The translations under genes were made by a program, and so were the position numbers. A stretch of 24,643 nucleotides of DNA from RGIG5472 sp051867635 (GTDB lineage Bacteria; Bacillota; Clostridia; Oscillospirales; Oscillospiraceae): contig JBJDYT010000037.1 in NCBI GenBank assembly GCA_051867635.1, positions 1 to 24,643 on the forward strand, given 5' to 3'. Under the pieces are notes generated by a model that saw nothing but the letters and a program-made list of their open reading frames with translations, was not told where the DNA came from and did no database searches. Below are positions 14,428-23,444 of the stretch, piece by piece (within the stretch, counting starts at the first letter, position 1; each line of letters opens with the position of its first letter).

Positions 14428-15435
14428 TTACGGCCGCACCGTGCAGCGGTTTCCCTCCGCCGCGTCGAAGCGCACCAGCATGGCCGTATCGGAGAGCGCC
14501 CGCAGGGCCTGCTCCGCCGCGTCGCCGTCCGCCGCGCGGACATAGACCCGGTTCACGCCGGTGAGGAGCCGGGAAAGTTCCCAGCCCGCCGTCTCGTCGC
14601 CGCCGGCGAGGAGGGTCTCCTCCTTCACCACCAGGCCCAGGCGGACCTTCTTCTCCTCCAGGACCCGGCCCACCTCCGAGACGAAGCCCTCGATCTGCGC
14701 CGCCTTGTCGGCGGAGACGGGGCTGCTCTTGGACAGCTTCCCCGCCGTTGGATAGCTGGCCTCGTCCAGCACGATCTCGTCAAAGCCCAGCTCCGCCAGC
14801 TCGGCGCAGAGGGAGACGAGATACGCCCGGGCCTCCTCCTTGCCGGGGTCCAGCCAGTGGGTGTTCTGCGCGTCGTACCAGATGTAGCCGGAGCTCTGGC
14901 AAAGGCCCTTACCCGCCATGTCCGCGAGCGCGCAGGCGCTGTCGTGGAAGCAGCAGATGCGGGCCACGGCGTACACGTCCTTCTCCAGCAGCTGCCGCAG
15001 CTCCTCAAGGCGCAGCGCGCCGCCGGCGATCAGCTCCGCCGGGGCCGCTTCGGACTCATAGCGCAGCAGTCCGTCGGATTCCTTCAGCCGGACGCAGACG
15101 GCGTTGTAGCCCTCGCGCTCCCACCAGCCGTCGTCGTCCAGGCGCTGACGCAGCTCCTCCGCGGAAAGCTCCACCGCCCGCATCTCCTGCAGCGGGTCCT
15201 CCGGCTCCTCGATCACCAGGTCCACCTCCGGGTCCTCCGGCCCGTCGCTCTCTTCGCCGCCGGCCTCTCCGCCGCTCCAGGGCAGGCGGAAGGAATGGCC
15301 GCCCTCGCTTTGGAACTCCGCGTACTCGCTGAGGGCGAGATAGGTCCCGCAGAGGAGCAGCAGCACGATCATGACCGCCACCGCCACCTTCCGCTTCATG
15401 GGAACGCGGCCGCGGTAGCTCTGGTATCCCTTCAC
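14428..15435 (-). CDS. Membrane-anchored putative glycoside hydrolase (DUF4015-like)
   Basis: Protein of 335 aa with a short cytoplasmic N-terminus, one transmembrane helix (about 17-36) and an acidic, probably disordered linker (about 53-85). The outer domain resembles the TIM-barrel putative glycosyl hydrolases of the DUF4015 type: YNAVCVRLKESDG early, WLDPGKEEARAYL (about 194-206) and GFDEIVLDEASYP (about 217-229). The last holds acidic residues where such enzymes carry catalytic ones. Substrate unknown; action on cell-wall or extracellular glycans is only a guess. The start is GTG (15433-15435) with a strong AGGAGGAGG. An ATG at residue 13 (MKRKVAV) lacks a ribosome site. It follows rpiB by 37 bases and ends at a strong terminator. 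Confidence 0.72.
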   Translation of the reverse strand: MKGYQSYRGRVPMKRKVAVAVMIVLLLLCGTYLALSEYAEFQSEGGHSFRLPWSGGEAGGEESDGPEDPEVDLVIEEPEDPLQEMRAVELSAEELRQRLDDDGWWEREGYNAVCVRLKESDGLLRYESEAAPAELIAGGALRLEELRQLLEKDVYAVARICCFHDSACALADMAGKGLCQSSGYIWYDAQNTHWLDPGKEEARAYLVSLCAELAELGFDEIVLDEASYPTAGKLSKSSPVSADKAAQIEGFVSEVGRVLEEKKVRLGLVVKEETLLAGGDETAGWELSRLLTGVNRVYVRAADGDAAEQALRALSDTAMLVRFDAAEGNRCTVRP

Positions 15436-15472
15436 AGGACCTCCTCCTTTCCCTTGTCTTCCGCGGAGACGG

Positions 15473-15913
15473 TCAGCGGTCCTCGATCTCCATCAGGCGG
15501 TCCACCCGGCGCTGATGCCGGCCGCCCTCGAAGGGGGTGGACAGGAACACGTCCACCATGCGCCTGGCCACGTTCATGCCCACCATGCCCGCGCCGATAG
15601 CGAGCACGTTGGCGTCGTTGTGCCGGCGGGTCATCTCCGCGGAGAGCACGTCGCCGCAGTGGGCGCAGCGGACGCCCCTGACTTTGTTGGCGGCCATGGA
15701 GATGCCGATGCCCGTGGTGCAGACCACGACGCCCATCTCACACTCGCCCGACGCCACGGCCCGGGCCGCCGCCTCCCCGAAAACGGGATAGTCGCAGCTT
15801 TCCGTGCTGTAGCAGCCGCAATCCTGCACCTCATGGCCCTGCTCTGTGAGATAGGCCTTCAGCGCCTCCTTCATGGCGTAGCCGCCGTGGTCGCAACCCA
15901 TTGAGATCTTCAT
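15473..15913 (-). CDS. rpiB: Ribose-5-phosphate isomerase B
   Basis: Interconverts ribose-5-phosphate and ribulose-5-phosphate in the pentose phosphate pathway. The protein has 146 aa, normal for RpiB/LacAB. It shows GCDHGGY (Asp8, His9), CTTGIGISMAANK with the catalytic Cys65 and the phosphate-binding loop, TRRHNDANVLAIGAG (His98, Asn99) and a C-terminal GGRHQRRVDRL. Galactose-6-phosphate isomerase subunits share this fold, but the lone gene and the motifs favour RpiB. AAGGAG lies before the ATG. It follows dnaJ by 37 bases with no terminator or promoter in between, so it is probably read from the heat-shock operon as well. Confidence 0.93.
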   Translation of the reverse strand: MKISMGCDHGGYAMKEALKAYLTEQGHEVQDCGCYSTESCDYPVFGEAAARAVASGECEMGVVVCTTGIGISMAANKVRGVRCAHCGDVLSAEMTRRHNDANVLAIGAGMVGMNVARRMVDVFLSTPFEGGRHQRRVDRLMEIEDR

Positions 15914-15950
15914 GTCCTGTTCTCCTTCGTTGTATTTTCAGCGGCGGGCG

Positions 15951-17090
15951 TCAGCGCCAGAATTTCCGGAAAAAGCCCTTCTGGTCGTCGTAGTTGCTCT
16001 CTCCCAGGCTCTCGCTGAAAGCCTTCAGCTTTTCTTTCTGGTTCTTGGTCAGGTTCCGCGGGGTCTCGATATACACCGTCACATACTGGTCGCCCCGGCC
16101 CCGGCCGTGGAGCAGGGGGATGCCCTTGCCCTTCAGGCGGAAGGTGGTGCCGCTGCGGGTCCCCTCGGGCAGGGTGTACTTCACCTTGCCGTCGATGGTG
16201 GGGATCTCCAGCTCCGCGCCCAGCACCGCCTGGGCGAAGGTGATGGGCGCCTCGCAGAGGACGGAGGTGCCGTCCCGGCGGAACAGCTCATGGGGCCGCA
16301 CGGTGATGACGATGAGCAGGTCGCCGTTGGAGCCGCCGTTCTTCCCGGCGTGGCCCTGTCCCCTGAGGGAGATGGTCTGGCCGTCGTCGATGCCGGCAGG
16401 AACGTCCACCTGAATGGTCTTGCGCTTGCGCTCGCTGCCCGTGCCGTGGCAGACGTGGCAGGGCTTGTGGATGATCTTGCCCTTGCCGCCGCAGTTGGGG
16501 CAGGGGGAGGAGGTGGAAAAGACGCCCATGGGGGTCTGCTTGCGCTGCTGCACCACGCCGCGGCCGCCGCAGGTGGGGCAGACCTCCGGCGTGGTCCCAG
16601 GCTCGCAGCCGGTGCCGCGGCAGCTGTCGCAGCTCTCCATGCGCTCCACCGTCACGGCCTTCTTACAGCCGAAGGCCGCCTCCTCGAAGGTCAGCGTCAG
16701 GGCGATGCGGATGCTGTCGCCCCGCTGGGGGGCGTTGGGATTGCTCCTGGTGCTGCCGCCGAAGCCGCCGCCGAAGAAGCTGCCGAAAATGTCCCCCAGG
16801 TCGCCGAAGTCGAAGCCGCCGTTGAAACCGCCGGGGCCGCCGGGGCCCGCGCCGTAGCTCGGGTCCACGCCGGCGAAGCCGAACTGGTCGTACCGGGCCT
16901 TCTTCTCCGGATCGCTCAGGATCTCGTTGGCCTCGTTGACCTCCTTGAACCGCTCCTCCGCCGTCTTGTCGCCGGGGTTCAGGTCCGGGTGGTACTTCCG
17001 CGCCAGCTTCTTATATGCTTTTTTGATTTCCTCGGCGCTGGCGCCCTTTTCCAGGCCCAGCACCTCGTAGTAGTCTCTTTTTTCAGCCAT
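15951..17090 (-). CDS. dnaJ: Chaperone DnaJ (type I Hsp40)
   Basis: Co-chaperone that delivers unfolded proteins to DnaK and stimulates its ATPase. The protein has 379 aa with the full type I layout. A J domain (1-70) carries HPD at 34-36. A Gly/Phe-rich linker (about 75-110) follows. The zinc-binding region has four CxxCxGxG-type repeats (CDSCRGTG, CPTCGGRG, CPNCGGKG, CHVCHGTG), then the two C-terminal beta-domains with GDLLIVITVRPHELFRRDG. It is the fourth heat-shock gene in the string, separated from dnaK by 190 bases that hold stable hairpins and no clear promoter. Confidence 0.98.
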   Translation of the reverse strand: MAEKRDYYEVLGLEKGASAEEIKKAYKKLARKYHPDLNPGDKTAEERFKEVNEANEILSDPEKKARYDQFGFAGVDPSYGAGPGGPGGFNGGFDFGDLGDIFGSFFGGGFGGSTRSNPNAPQRGDSIRIALTLTFEEAAFGCKKAVTVERMESCDSCRGTGCEPGTTPEVCPTCGGRGVVQQRKQTPMGVFSTSSPCPNCGGKGKIIHKPCHVCHGTGSERKRKTIQVDVPAGIDDGQTISLRGQGHAGKNGGSNGDLLIVITVRPHELFRRDGTSVLCEAPITFAQAVLGAELEIPTIDGKVKYTLPEGTRSGTTFRLKGKGIPLLHGRGRGDQYVTVYIETPRNLTKNQKEKLKAFSESLGESNYDDQKGFFRKFWR

Positions 17091-17164
17091 AGTCTATTCT
17101 CCGCTCCTGCGGAGCCGCTTTGCCCCGCGGTTTTCCGGCGCCTCCGCCGGATGGATACAAAGCA

Positions 17165-17260
17165 GTTTTTCCCTGCCGCTTGCGCGCAGGGAAAAACGCT
17201 TGGCCGGGGCCGTTTCCGGCCCCCGCCCGCGGCAGGGGATCCTCCCCCGTAAAGGGGAGG
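17165..17260 (-). other. Cluster of three perfect hairpins between dnaK and dnaJ
   Basis: On the minus strand, in order: CCTCCCC/GGGGAGG (17260-17254 with 17247-17241); GGGGCCG-GAAA-CGGCCCC (17223-17206), closed by a stable GNRA tetraloop; and a 12-bp perfect inverted repeat (17197-17186 with 17176-17165). None is directly followed by a U-tract. They may protect the 3' end of processed hrcA-grpE-dnaK mRNA or reduce dnaJ expression. Function inferred. Confidence 0.6.
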
Positions 17261-17280
17261 AAGCGGCCCGCCGGGATGTT

Positions 17281-19125
<1,845 letters not shown>

Positions 19126-19190
19126 ACATTTGTCCTCCTATATATAGATAAGTTTACTTATTGACTGACTGAGTACCGGGACGGCGGCGT

Positions 19191-19826
19191 TCAGTTCGCC
19201 ACCTTCACCACAGCGACGCGGAGCACCTTGCCGCCCAGCGTGAAGCCCTTCTGGAAGATCTCCACCACCGTGTTTTCCCCGGCGCTTTCGTCCTCCACGT
19301 GCATCACGGCGTTCATCCGCTCCGGATCGAAGGGCTGGCCGAGACAGTCCATCTCGCTGACGCCCAGGCGCGTGAGGCTTTCCTTAAACTGCTTGAGGAT
19401 CATCTCGATGCCCTGCCGGTGGGGGTCCCCCTCCTCCAGGCCCGCGATGCCCCGCTCCAGGTTGTCGTACACCGGCAGCATGGCGGTGATAGTGTCCGTC
19501 TTGGCGTTGTTGTATATGCTCTCCTTCTCCTTGACGGTGCGCTTGCGGTAGTTGTCGTACTCCGCGGCCAGCCGGAGGAACTGCTCCTTCTGCTTCTCCA
19601 GCTCCTTGGCCACGGCCTCCAGCTTCTCCATCTGCGCCTTGGTCAGGGTGAAGGTCTCTTCCTGTTTCTTTTTCTCCGCCTTCTTTTCCCCGGGGGTCCC
19701 GGCGTCCTCCTGCTTCCCGGCCGTTTCCGCGGCGGCCTCCGTTTCCTGGGGCGCGGCCTCTTCGGCGGGGGTCACGGGGGGATTCTCCTGCTCGCTCTCC
19801 GGCGGGCGGTTGGTATCGTTACTCAT
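19191..19826 (-). CDS. grpE: Nucleotide exchange factor GrpE
   Basis: Releases ADP from DnaK and acts as a thermosensor in many bacteria. About 211 aa: an acidic, disordered N-terminal third rich in Glu/Ala/Pro, a long dimerising coiled coil (about 65-130) including LRLAAEYDNYRKRTVKEKE, and a C-terminal beta-domain ending GFTLGGKVLRVAVVKVAN, the conserved GrpE tail. A GTG codon directly upstream keeps the frame open, but the ATG at 19824-19826, seven bases after AAGGAG, is the likely start. That ATG overlaps the end of hrcA by 8 bases (ATGAGTAA), suggesting coupled translation. Confidence 0.96.
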   Translation of the reverse strand: MSNDTNRPPESEQENPPVTPAEEAAPQETEAAAETAGKQEDAGTPGEKKAEKKKQEETFTLTKAQMEKLEAVAKELEKQKEQFLRLAAEYDNYRKRTVKEKESIYNNAKTDTITAMLPVYDNLERGIAGLEEGDPHRQGIEMILKQFKESLTRLGVSEMDCLGQPFDPERMNAVMHVEDESAGENTVVEIFQKGFTLGGKVLRVAVVKVAN

Positions 19827-20868
19827 CACTTGTCTCCTTCTTTGCAGGCAGCTCGTTCTTGCCGAACATTTTTGTCAGGCCCTCGGCAAAATAGCTCAGC
19901 CGGGCGGCCACGGACGCGTAATCCATCCGCGTGGGGCCCACCACGCCGATGAGCCCTCGCATATTATCTCCGATGTCGTAGCTGGCTATGACCACGCTGC
20001 TGTCCCGCAGCGCTTCGTCCACGTTTTCCGGTCCGATGAGGATCTGCACCGGGCTGTCCGTGGAGGGAACCGGCAGGTTCTGCTTGTTGTCCAGAAAGCT
20101 CATCAGCTCATGGGCCTTCTCCACGTCCCGGTACTCCGGCAGCTTCAGGATCTGGTTCGTCCCGGCGGTGACGACCTCCTGCTTGCCCGCCTCCTCCAGC
20201 ACCTCCGCGGCGTAATCCACCACGGCGCTGAGCAGCAGGAACTGCTCCGGCGGCACCTGCCCGGACAGCGCCATGAGGCGCTGGCCCAGCTCCTCCGCCG
20301 CGACGCCGGTGAAGTGGTCGCAGAACAGGGTCTTCAGCTCCTCCAGCCACTCCCGCCGCACGGGCAGGTCGCTTTTCAAAAGCTTACTCTTGACGCGGCT
20401 GTCGTCCATCATCAGCACGACGATGACGCTGTTTTCGTCCACATACAGCAGCTCCGCCCGCTGCAGCGTCGCCACGCCCTTGCCCCCCGCCATCATGTAG
20501 GTGGGGTACTGCACCAGAAACGACATGATCTGGCCCGCCTGGGAAATGACGTCGTCCAGCTCCGCCATCTTGATGTGCAGCGCTTCGTTGATCTTCTCCG
20601 TCTCCGCGAGGCTGAGGGAGTGCTGCTCCATCAGCTCGTTGACGTACAGGCGGTAGCCCTTGGGGGAGGGGATGCGCCCGGCGGAGGTGTGGGGCTGCTC
20701 CAGATAGCCCATCTCCACCAGGTCCGCCAGCTCGTTGCGGATGGTGGCGGAGGAGATCCTCCCCTCCATCTGCTCGGCGATGGTCTTGGACCCCACCGGC
20801 TCGGCGGTGTCGATGTAATGCTCCACCACGACCTTCAGTATTTGCTTTTTCCGGGCCGTCAGTTCCAT
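19819..20868 (-). CDS. hrcA: Heat-inducible transcription repressor HrcA
   Basis: Represses its own operon by binding CIRCE; its activity depends on GroEL in studied species. About 349 aa: an N-terminal winged helix (about 1-75) with ILKVVVEHYIDTAEPVGSKTIAE and ISSATIRNELADLVEMGYLEQPHTSAGR, then the GAF-like dimerisation region with the C-terminal GVVGPTRMDYASVAARLSYFAEGL. Two ATG codons lie close together. The second (20868) is preferred because GGAAGG is six bases before it and MELTARKKQIL matches the usual HrcA start; the other, at 20874, would sit directly on its ribosome site. First gene of the operon, right behind the CIRCE-covered promoter. Confidence 0.97.
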   Translation of the reverse strand: MELTARKKQILKVVVEHYIDTAEPVGSKTIAEQMEGRISSATIRNELADLVEMGYLEQPHTSAGRIPSPKGYRLYVNELMEQHSLSLAETEKINEALHIKMAELDDVISQAGQIMSFLVQYPTYMMAGGKGVATLQRAELLYVDENSVIVVLMMDDSRVKSKLLKSDLPVRREWLEELKTLFCDHFTGVAAEELGQRLMALSGQVPPEQFLLLSAVVDYAAEVLEEAGKQEVVTAGTNQILKLPEYRDVEKAHELMSFLDNKQNLPVPSTDSPVQILIGPENVDEALRDSSVVIASYDIGDNMRGLIGVVGPTRMDYASVAARLSYFAEGLTKMFGKNELPAKKETSDE

Positions 20869-20913
20869 AGCCATCCTTCCACCAAAGCCGCCGCAGCGGC
20901 TGTATCGCAGGGT

Positions 20914-20940
20914 TTAGCACTCCTTTTCCCCGAGTGCTAA
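20914..20940. promoter_or_regulatory. CIRCE operator of the heat-shock operon
   Basis: TTAGCACTC (20914-20922), nine-base spacer, GAGTGCTAA (20932-20940): exact match to the CIRCE consensus, extended by one more T/A pair. It covers the predicted transcript start, so HrcA binding would block transcription, and it also lies in the 5' end of the mRNA. Confidence 0.98.
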
Positions 20941-20944
20941 ACGG

Positions 20945-20973
20945 AGTGTACCACGGGGCCGTAGGAATGTCAA
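20945..20973 (-). promoter_or_regulatory. Promoter of hrcA-grpE-dnaK-dnaJ
   Basis: TTGACA (20973-20968), 17-base spacer, TACACT (20950-20945) on the minus strand. The start is predicted near 20938, inside CIRCE. Sigma-A type, as expected for class I heat-shock operons. Confidence 0.85.
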
Positions 20974-21021
20974 GCGATGGAAAATAAATAATTTGTGAAC
21001 ATTAAACGGGCGAAGGCCCGC

Positions 21022-21061
21022 CCAAAACAAAGCGGGAGCCCTTCCGAAAAAGGGCTCCCGC
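21022..21061 (-). terminator. Terminator after folC
   Basis: Perfect 11-bp stem (21061-21051 with 21042-21032) with an 8-base loop, followed on the minus strand by TTTGTTTT. A second small hairpin (CGGGC-GAAG-GCCCG on the plus strand, 21007-21020) follows it. It lies a few bases beyond the folC stop codon and separates the folate operon from the hrcA promoter. Confidence 0.85.
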
Positions 21062-21067
21062 GGGAGT

Positions 21068-22342
21068 TCAGTTTTTCAGCTTCGCCACCGCGCGGCGCAC
21101 GTCGCCGGAGAAGTACAGCGACCCCAGCGCGCAGGCCACGCCGTCCTTCCCCGCCAGCGCCAGCACCCGCGCCACGCCCGCCTCCACCGAGTCCTCCGCC
21201 CGGGCGTCCGCCCCGAAGCGGGAGAGCAGGGCGGAGAGTTCCTCCGCCGCCATGGCCCGGGCGTTGTCCGGCCGCACGGCGGTGAAATCCGCCGCCAGGG
21301 GAGCCAGCAGCTCCGCCATGGAGGCCACGTCCTTGTCCGCCATGACGCCCACCAGGAAGTGGATGCCGCCCTGGGGAAAATAGCAGCGCAGGCTCTCCGC
21401 CGTGGCGGCCATGCCGTGGGGGTTGTGGGCGCCGTCCAGCAAAAACACCGGCTCGCGGCACAGCAGTTCAAAGCGCCCCGGCCAGCGCACGGCGGCAAGG
21501 CCGGCGCGGATATCGCCGTCGGAAATGCGCCAGCCCTTTTCCCGCAGCGCCTCCAGCGCCGTCACCGCCACGCAGGCGTTGCGGAGCTGGTACGGCCCCA
21601 TGAGGGGCAGGCGCAGCTCACCGTAGGGCGCGCAGGTGAAGACGCTCTCGGCAAGATCGAAGCGGACGGGGGCGATGCGGGAAAAGTCCGCCTCGATGAG
21701 CTTCGCGTCCTTCTCCCGGCAGCGCGCACGGAACACCGCGTCCGCCTCCGGCGCGCCGCCGTAGCTCACCACCGTGCCGCCGTCCTTGATGATGCCGGCT
21801 TTGGCCCCGGCGATCTCCCCCAGGGTGGAGCCCAGCACCTGCATGTGGTCCATGCCCATGGCGGTGATGACCGCCACTTCCGGACAGGGGATGACGTTGG
21901 TGGAGTCCATCTCGCCGCCGAGGCCCACCTCCAGCACCACGATGTCGCAGCCCTGGCGGCGGAAATACAGCAGCGCCAGCGCCGTGATCAGCTCAAACTC
22001 TGTGGGGTGCTCCGCCATGCTCTCCGCGATGGGACGAAGCTCCTCCACCAGGGCCGCCAGCTCCCCGTCCGGGATCTCCCGGCCGTCGATCTGAATGCGC
22101 TCGTTGAAGCGGAGGATGTAGGGGGAGATGTTCAGCCCCACCCGGTACCCCGCGTGCCGGAGCACCGAGGCGATGCAGGCGCAGGTGGAGCCCTTGCCGT
22201 TGGTCCCCGCCACGTGGACGAATTTCAGTTCCTGCTCCGGGTTCCCCAGCCGGCGCAGCAGCTCCCGCGTGCGGGAGAGGCCCGGCTTGCTGCCCAGCCA
22301 CTGTACGCTGTGGATATAGTCAAGCGCTTCAGCGTATGTCAT
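21068..22342 (-). CDS. folC: Folylpolyglutamate synthase / dihydrofolate synthase family
   Basis: Adds glutamates to folates and so keeps them in the cell; some members also make dihydrofolate. The protein has 424 aa, normal length. It has the P-loop VAGTNGKGS (about 44-52), ISPYILRFNERIQIDG, VLEVGLGGEMDSTNVI, the GMDHMQVLG segment and AGAKAGIIK in the ATPase domain, then LLDGAHNPHG opening the C-terminal domain. The frame stays open far upstream, but that extension runs through folT and the riboswitch in another frame. The ATG at 22342 overlaps the folT stop as ATGA. Translational coupling with a folate importer suggests that uptake and polyglutamylation work together. Confidence 0.95.
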   Translation of the reverse strand: MTYAEALDYIHSVQWLGSKPGLSRTRELLRRLGNPEQELKFVHVAGTNGKGSTCACIASVLRHAGYRVGLNISPYILRFNERIQIDGREIPDGELAALVEELRPIAESMAEHPTEFELITALALLYFRRQGCDIVVLEVGLGGEMDSTNVIPCPEVAVITAMGMDHMQVLGSTLGEIAGAKAGIIKDGGTVVSYGGAPEADAVFRARCREKDAKLIEADFSRIAPVRFDLAESVFTCAPYGELRLPLMGPYQLRNACVAVTALEALREKGWRISDGDIRAGLAAVRWPGRFELLCREPVFLLDGAHNPHGMAATAESLRCYFPQGGIHFLVGVMADKDVASMAELLAPLAADFTAVRPDNARAMAAEELSALLSRFGADARAEDSVEAGVARVLALAGKDGVACALGSLYFSGDVRRAVAKLKN

Positions 22343-23073
22343 ACTTCCCCGTCTCCCTTCTCCGGCGCGCTCTGGGCCGCGCCGGCGGTCTTCCTCACGG
22401 CCACAAGGCCCCTGCTTTTGAAGGCGCCGCTGCGGACCAGCAGCCAGATCACCGCCGTGTCCGCCAGCGCCATGGCGAGATACAGCGGCGTGCGGACGGC
22501 CAGCAGCTCTTTCAGCGGCGTGCCGTACAGCAGGAAAACGCAGTAGGACGTCCAGCCGATGGAGGCCACCACGGCCGTGCCGAAGCAGATGATCCCCAGG
22601 CGCAGGGGCGTCACGCCCTTGCGCAGCAGCAGCGGCTTCAGCAGCCCCGGCAGCCCGCCCACCAGGATGGGCGAGATGGCGAGCAGCGGCATATAGCCGA
22701 AGGAGGACAGGGCCAGCGCGCCCACCAGGTCCGCGGCGAAGCCCACCAGCGCCCCGGCCAGCGGCCCGTACAGCAGTCCCGCCAGAATAATGGGCACGTT
22801 GCCGAGGCCCACCCGGACGCTGTGGGTGTTGATGGCGAGGATGCGGCTCAGCACCACGCTGAGGGCGCAGAGGAACGCCAGGGCCACCAGCGTCCTGGCC
22901 CCGCCGTTCCAGCGCCTGGCGAAGCACAGCAGCGCCAGCAGCGAGACCGCCACCACGTCGATGATGAGGAGCTGCGCCCGGTCGGCCCGGCTCCACGCCA
23001 GCAGGTTCACAAGGACCAGCGCCGCGGCGCCGGCCGCGGCCGCCCAGCGGCGGCCCCGTTCCCATTTGGACAT
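22339..23073 (-). CDS. folT: Folate ECF transporter S component FolT
   Basis: Substrate-binding membrane protein that brings folate to a shared ECF energy module (not in this window). The protein has 244 aa. Its core matches FolT: SRILAINTHSVRVGLGNVPIILAGLLYGPLAGALVGFAADLVGAL followed by further helices. This is longer than the usual FolT of about 170-180 aa. About 55 N-terminal residues add two predicted helices (about 10-28 and 32-49), and a charged C-terminal tail is also extra. The ATG at 23073 follows GAGAGAGGGG and six T residues. The identification is supported by the THF riboswitch upstream and by folC overlapping at the end. Confidence 0.92.
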   Translation of the reverse strand: MSKWERGRRWAAAAGAAALVLVNLLAWSRADRAQLLIIDVVAVSLLALLCFARRWNGGARTLVALAFLCALSVVLSRILAINTHSVRVGLGNVPIILAGLLYGPLAGALVGFAADLVGALALSSFGYMPLLAISPILVGGLPGLLKPLLLRKGVTPLRLGIICFGTAVVASIGWTSYCVFLLYGTPLKELLAVRTPLYLAMALADTAVIWLLVRSGAFKSRGLVAVRKTAGAAQSAPEKGDGEV

Positions 23074-23079
23074 AAAAAA

Positions 23080-23168
23080 CCCCTCTCTCTGCGTTTTGGC
23101 AGCGCAGACCGGCCGCGCCGTTTTGACGGCGCAGCTCCCGGTCCCTGTAAAGCCGCACAGAGGGAAGG
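23080..23168 (-). promoter_or_regulatory. Expression platform of the folT riboswitch (anti-SD, spacer hairpin, SD)
   Basis: CCTTCCCTCT (23168-23159) can pair with the folT Shine-Dalgarno AGAGGGG (23086-23080) through TCCCTCT. A long hairpin (GACCGG outer stem; GCGCCGT-CAAA-ACGGCGC inner stem, 23143-23107) between them would bring the two together. The same CCTTCCCTCT is also complementary to the 5' strand of the aptamer, AGAG-TA-GGAAGG (23295-23284), over ten pairs with a two-base bulge. No terminator with a U-tract was recognised before the start codon, so translational control is favoured. Inferred from pairing only. Confidence 0.55.
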
Positions 23169-23185
23169 TTCTCTTCTCGGTATGC

Positions 23186-23298
23186 GGCAGCGGGATGCGG
23201 AAAACGCACTGCAAACCTTGCGGTCTTTCGTTCGGTGAGCAACTCCCCGTCTCGCCGACACTTAGGCAATTTGCCAACACGCGCCTTCCTACTCTGCC
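23186..23298 (-). promoter_or_regulatory. Tetrahydrofolate (THF) riboswitch
   Basis: The minus-strand leader of folT begins with GGCAGAGTAGGAAGGCGCGT and ends with TTTTCCGCATCCCGCTGCC. These match the conserved 5' (GGAGAGUAGAUGAUUCGCGU-like) and 3' (UUGCAUCCGCUCC-like) ends of the THF (folT) riboswitch class. P1 is GGCAG/CTGCC and P2 is GGAA/TTCC with flanking pairs. Length about 113 bases. The position 15 bases or so after the promoter and before folT is the classical one. It should bind reduced folates and lower folT-folC expression. Confidence 0.9.
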
Positions 23299-23313
23299 AT
23301 GAAACTTGGTTTC

Positions 23314-23341
23314 ATTATAAGGCCTCTTTCGGAAATTGCAA
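23314..23341 (-). promoter_or_regulatory. Promoter of folT-folC
   Basis: TTGCAA (23341-23336; 4 of 6 matches), 16-base spacer, perfect TATAAT (23319-23314) on the minus strand. Predicted start near 23307, just before the THF riboswitch. Confidence 0.75.
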
Positions 23342-23393
23342 CCGAAAATGCCCATTTTCTTTGTTAAATTGGAAATTAACCGGCGCTTTCGGC

Positions 23394-23427
23394 AAAAAAC
23401 CGGGCCGGCGCTGCCGCGCCGGCCCGG
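23394..23427 (-). terminator. Terminator after rnfB
   Basis: Perfect 12-bp GC stem (23427-23416 with 23411-23400) around a four-base loop, followed by six T residues (23399-23394) on the minus strand. It ends the rnf operon 17 bases beyond the rnfB stop codon and insulates the folT promoter. Confidence 0.95.
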
Positions 23428-23444
23428 TCCCGGATCCGGTTTCC

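Noticed and set aside
22343..23269. Upstream extension of folC into a 733-residue protein
   Set aside because: The extension runs through folT and its leader in the wrong frame. Its sequence is Arg/Gly-rich noise, while the ATGA overlap start at 22342 fits the family.
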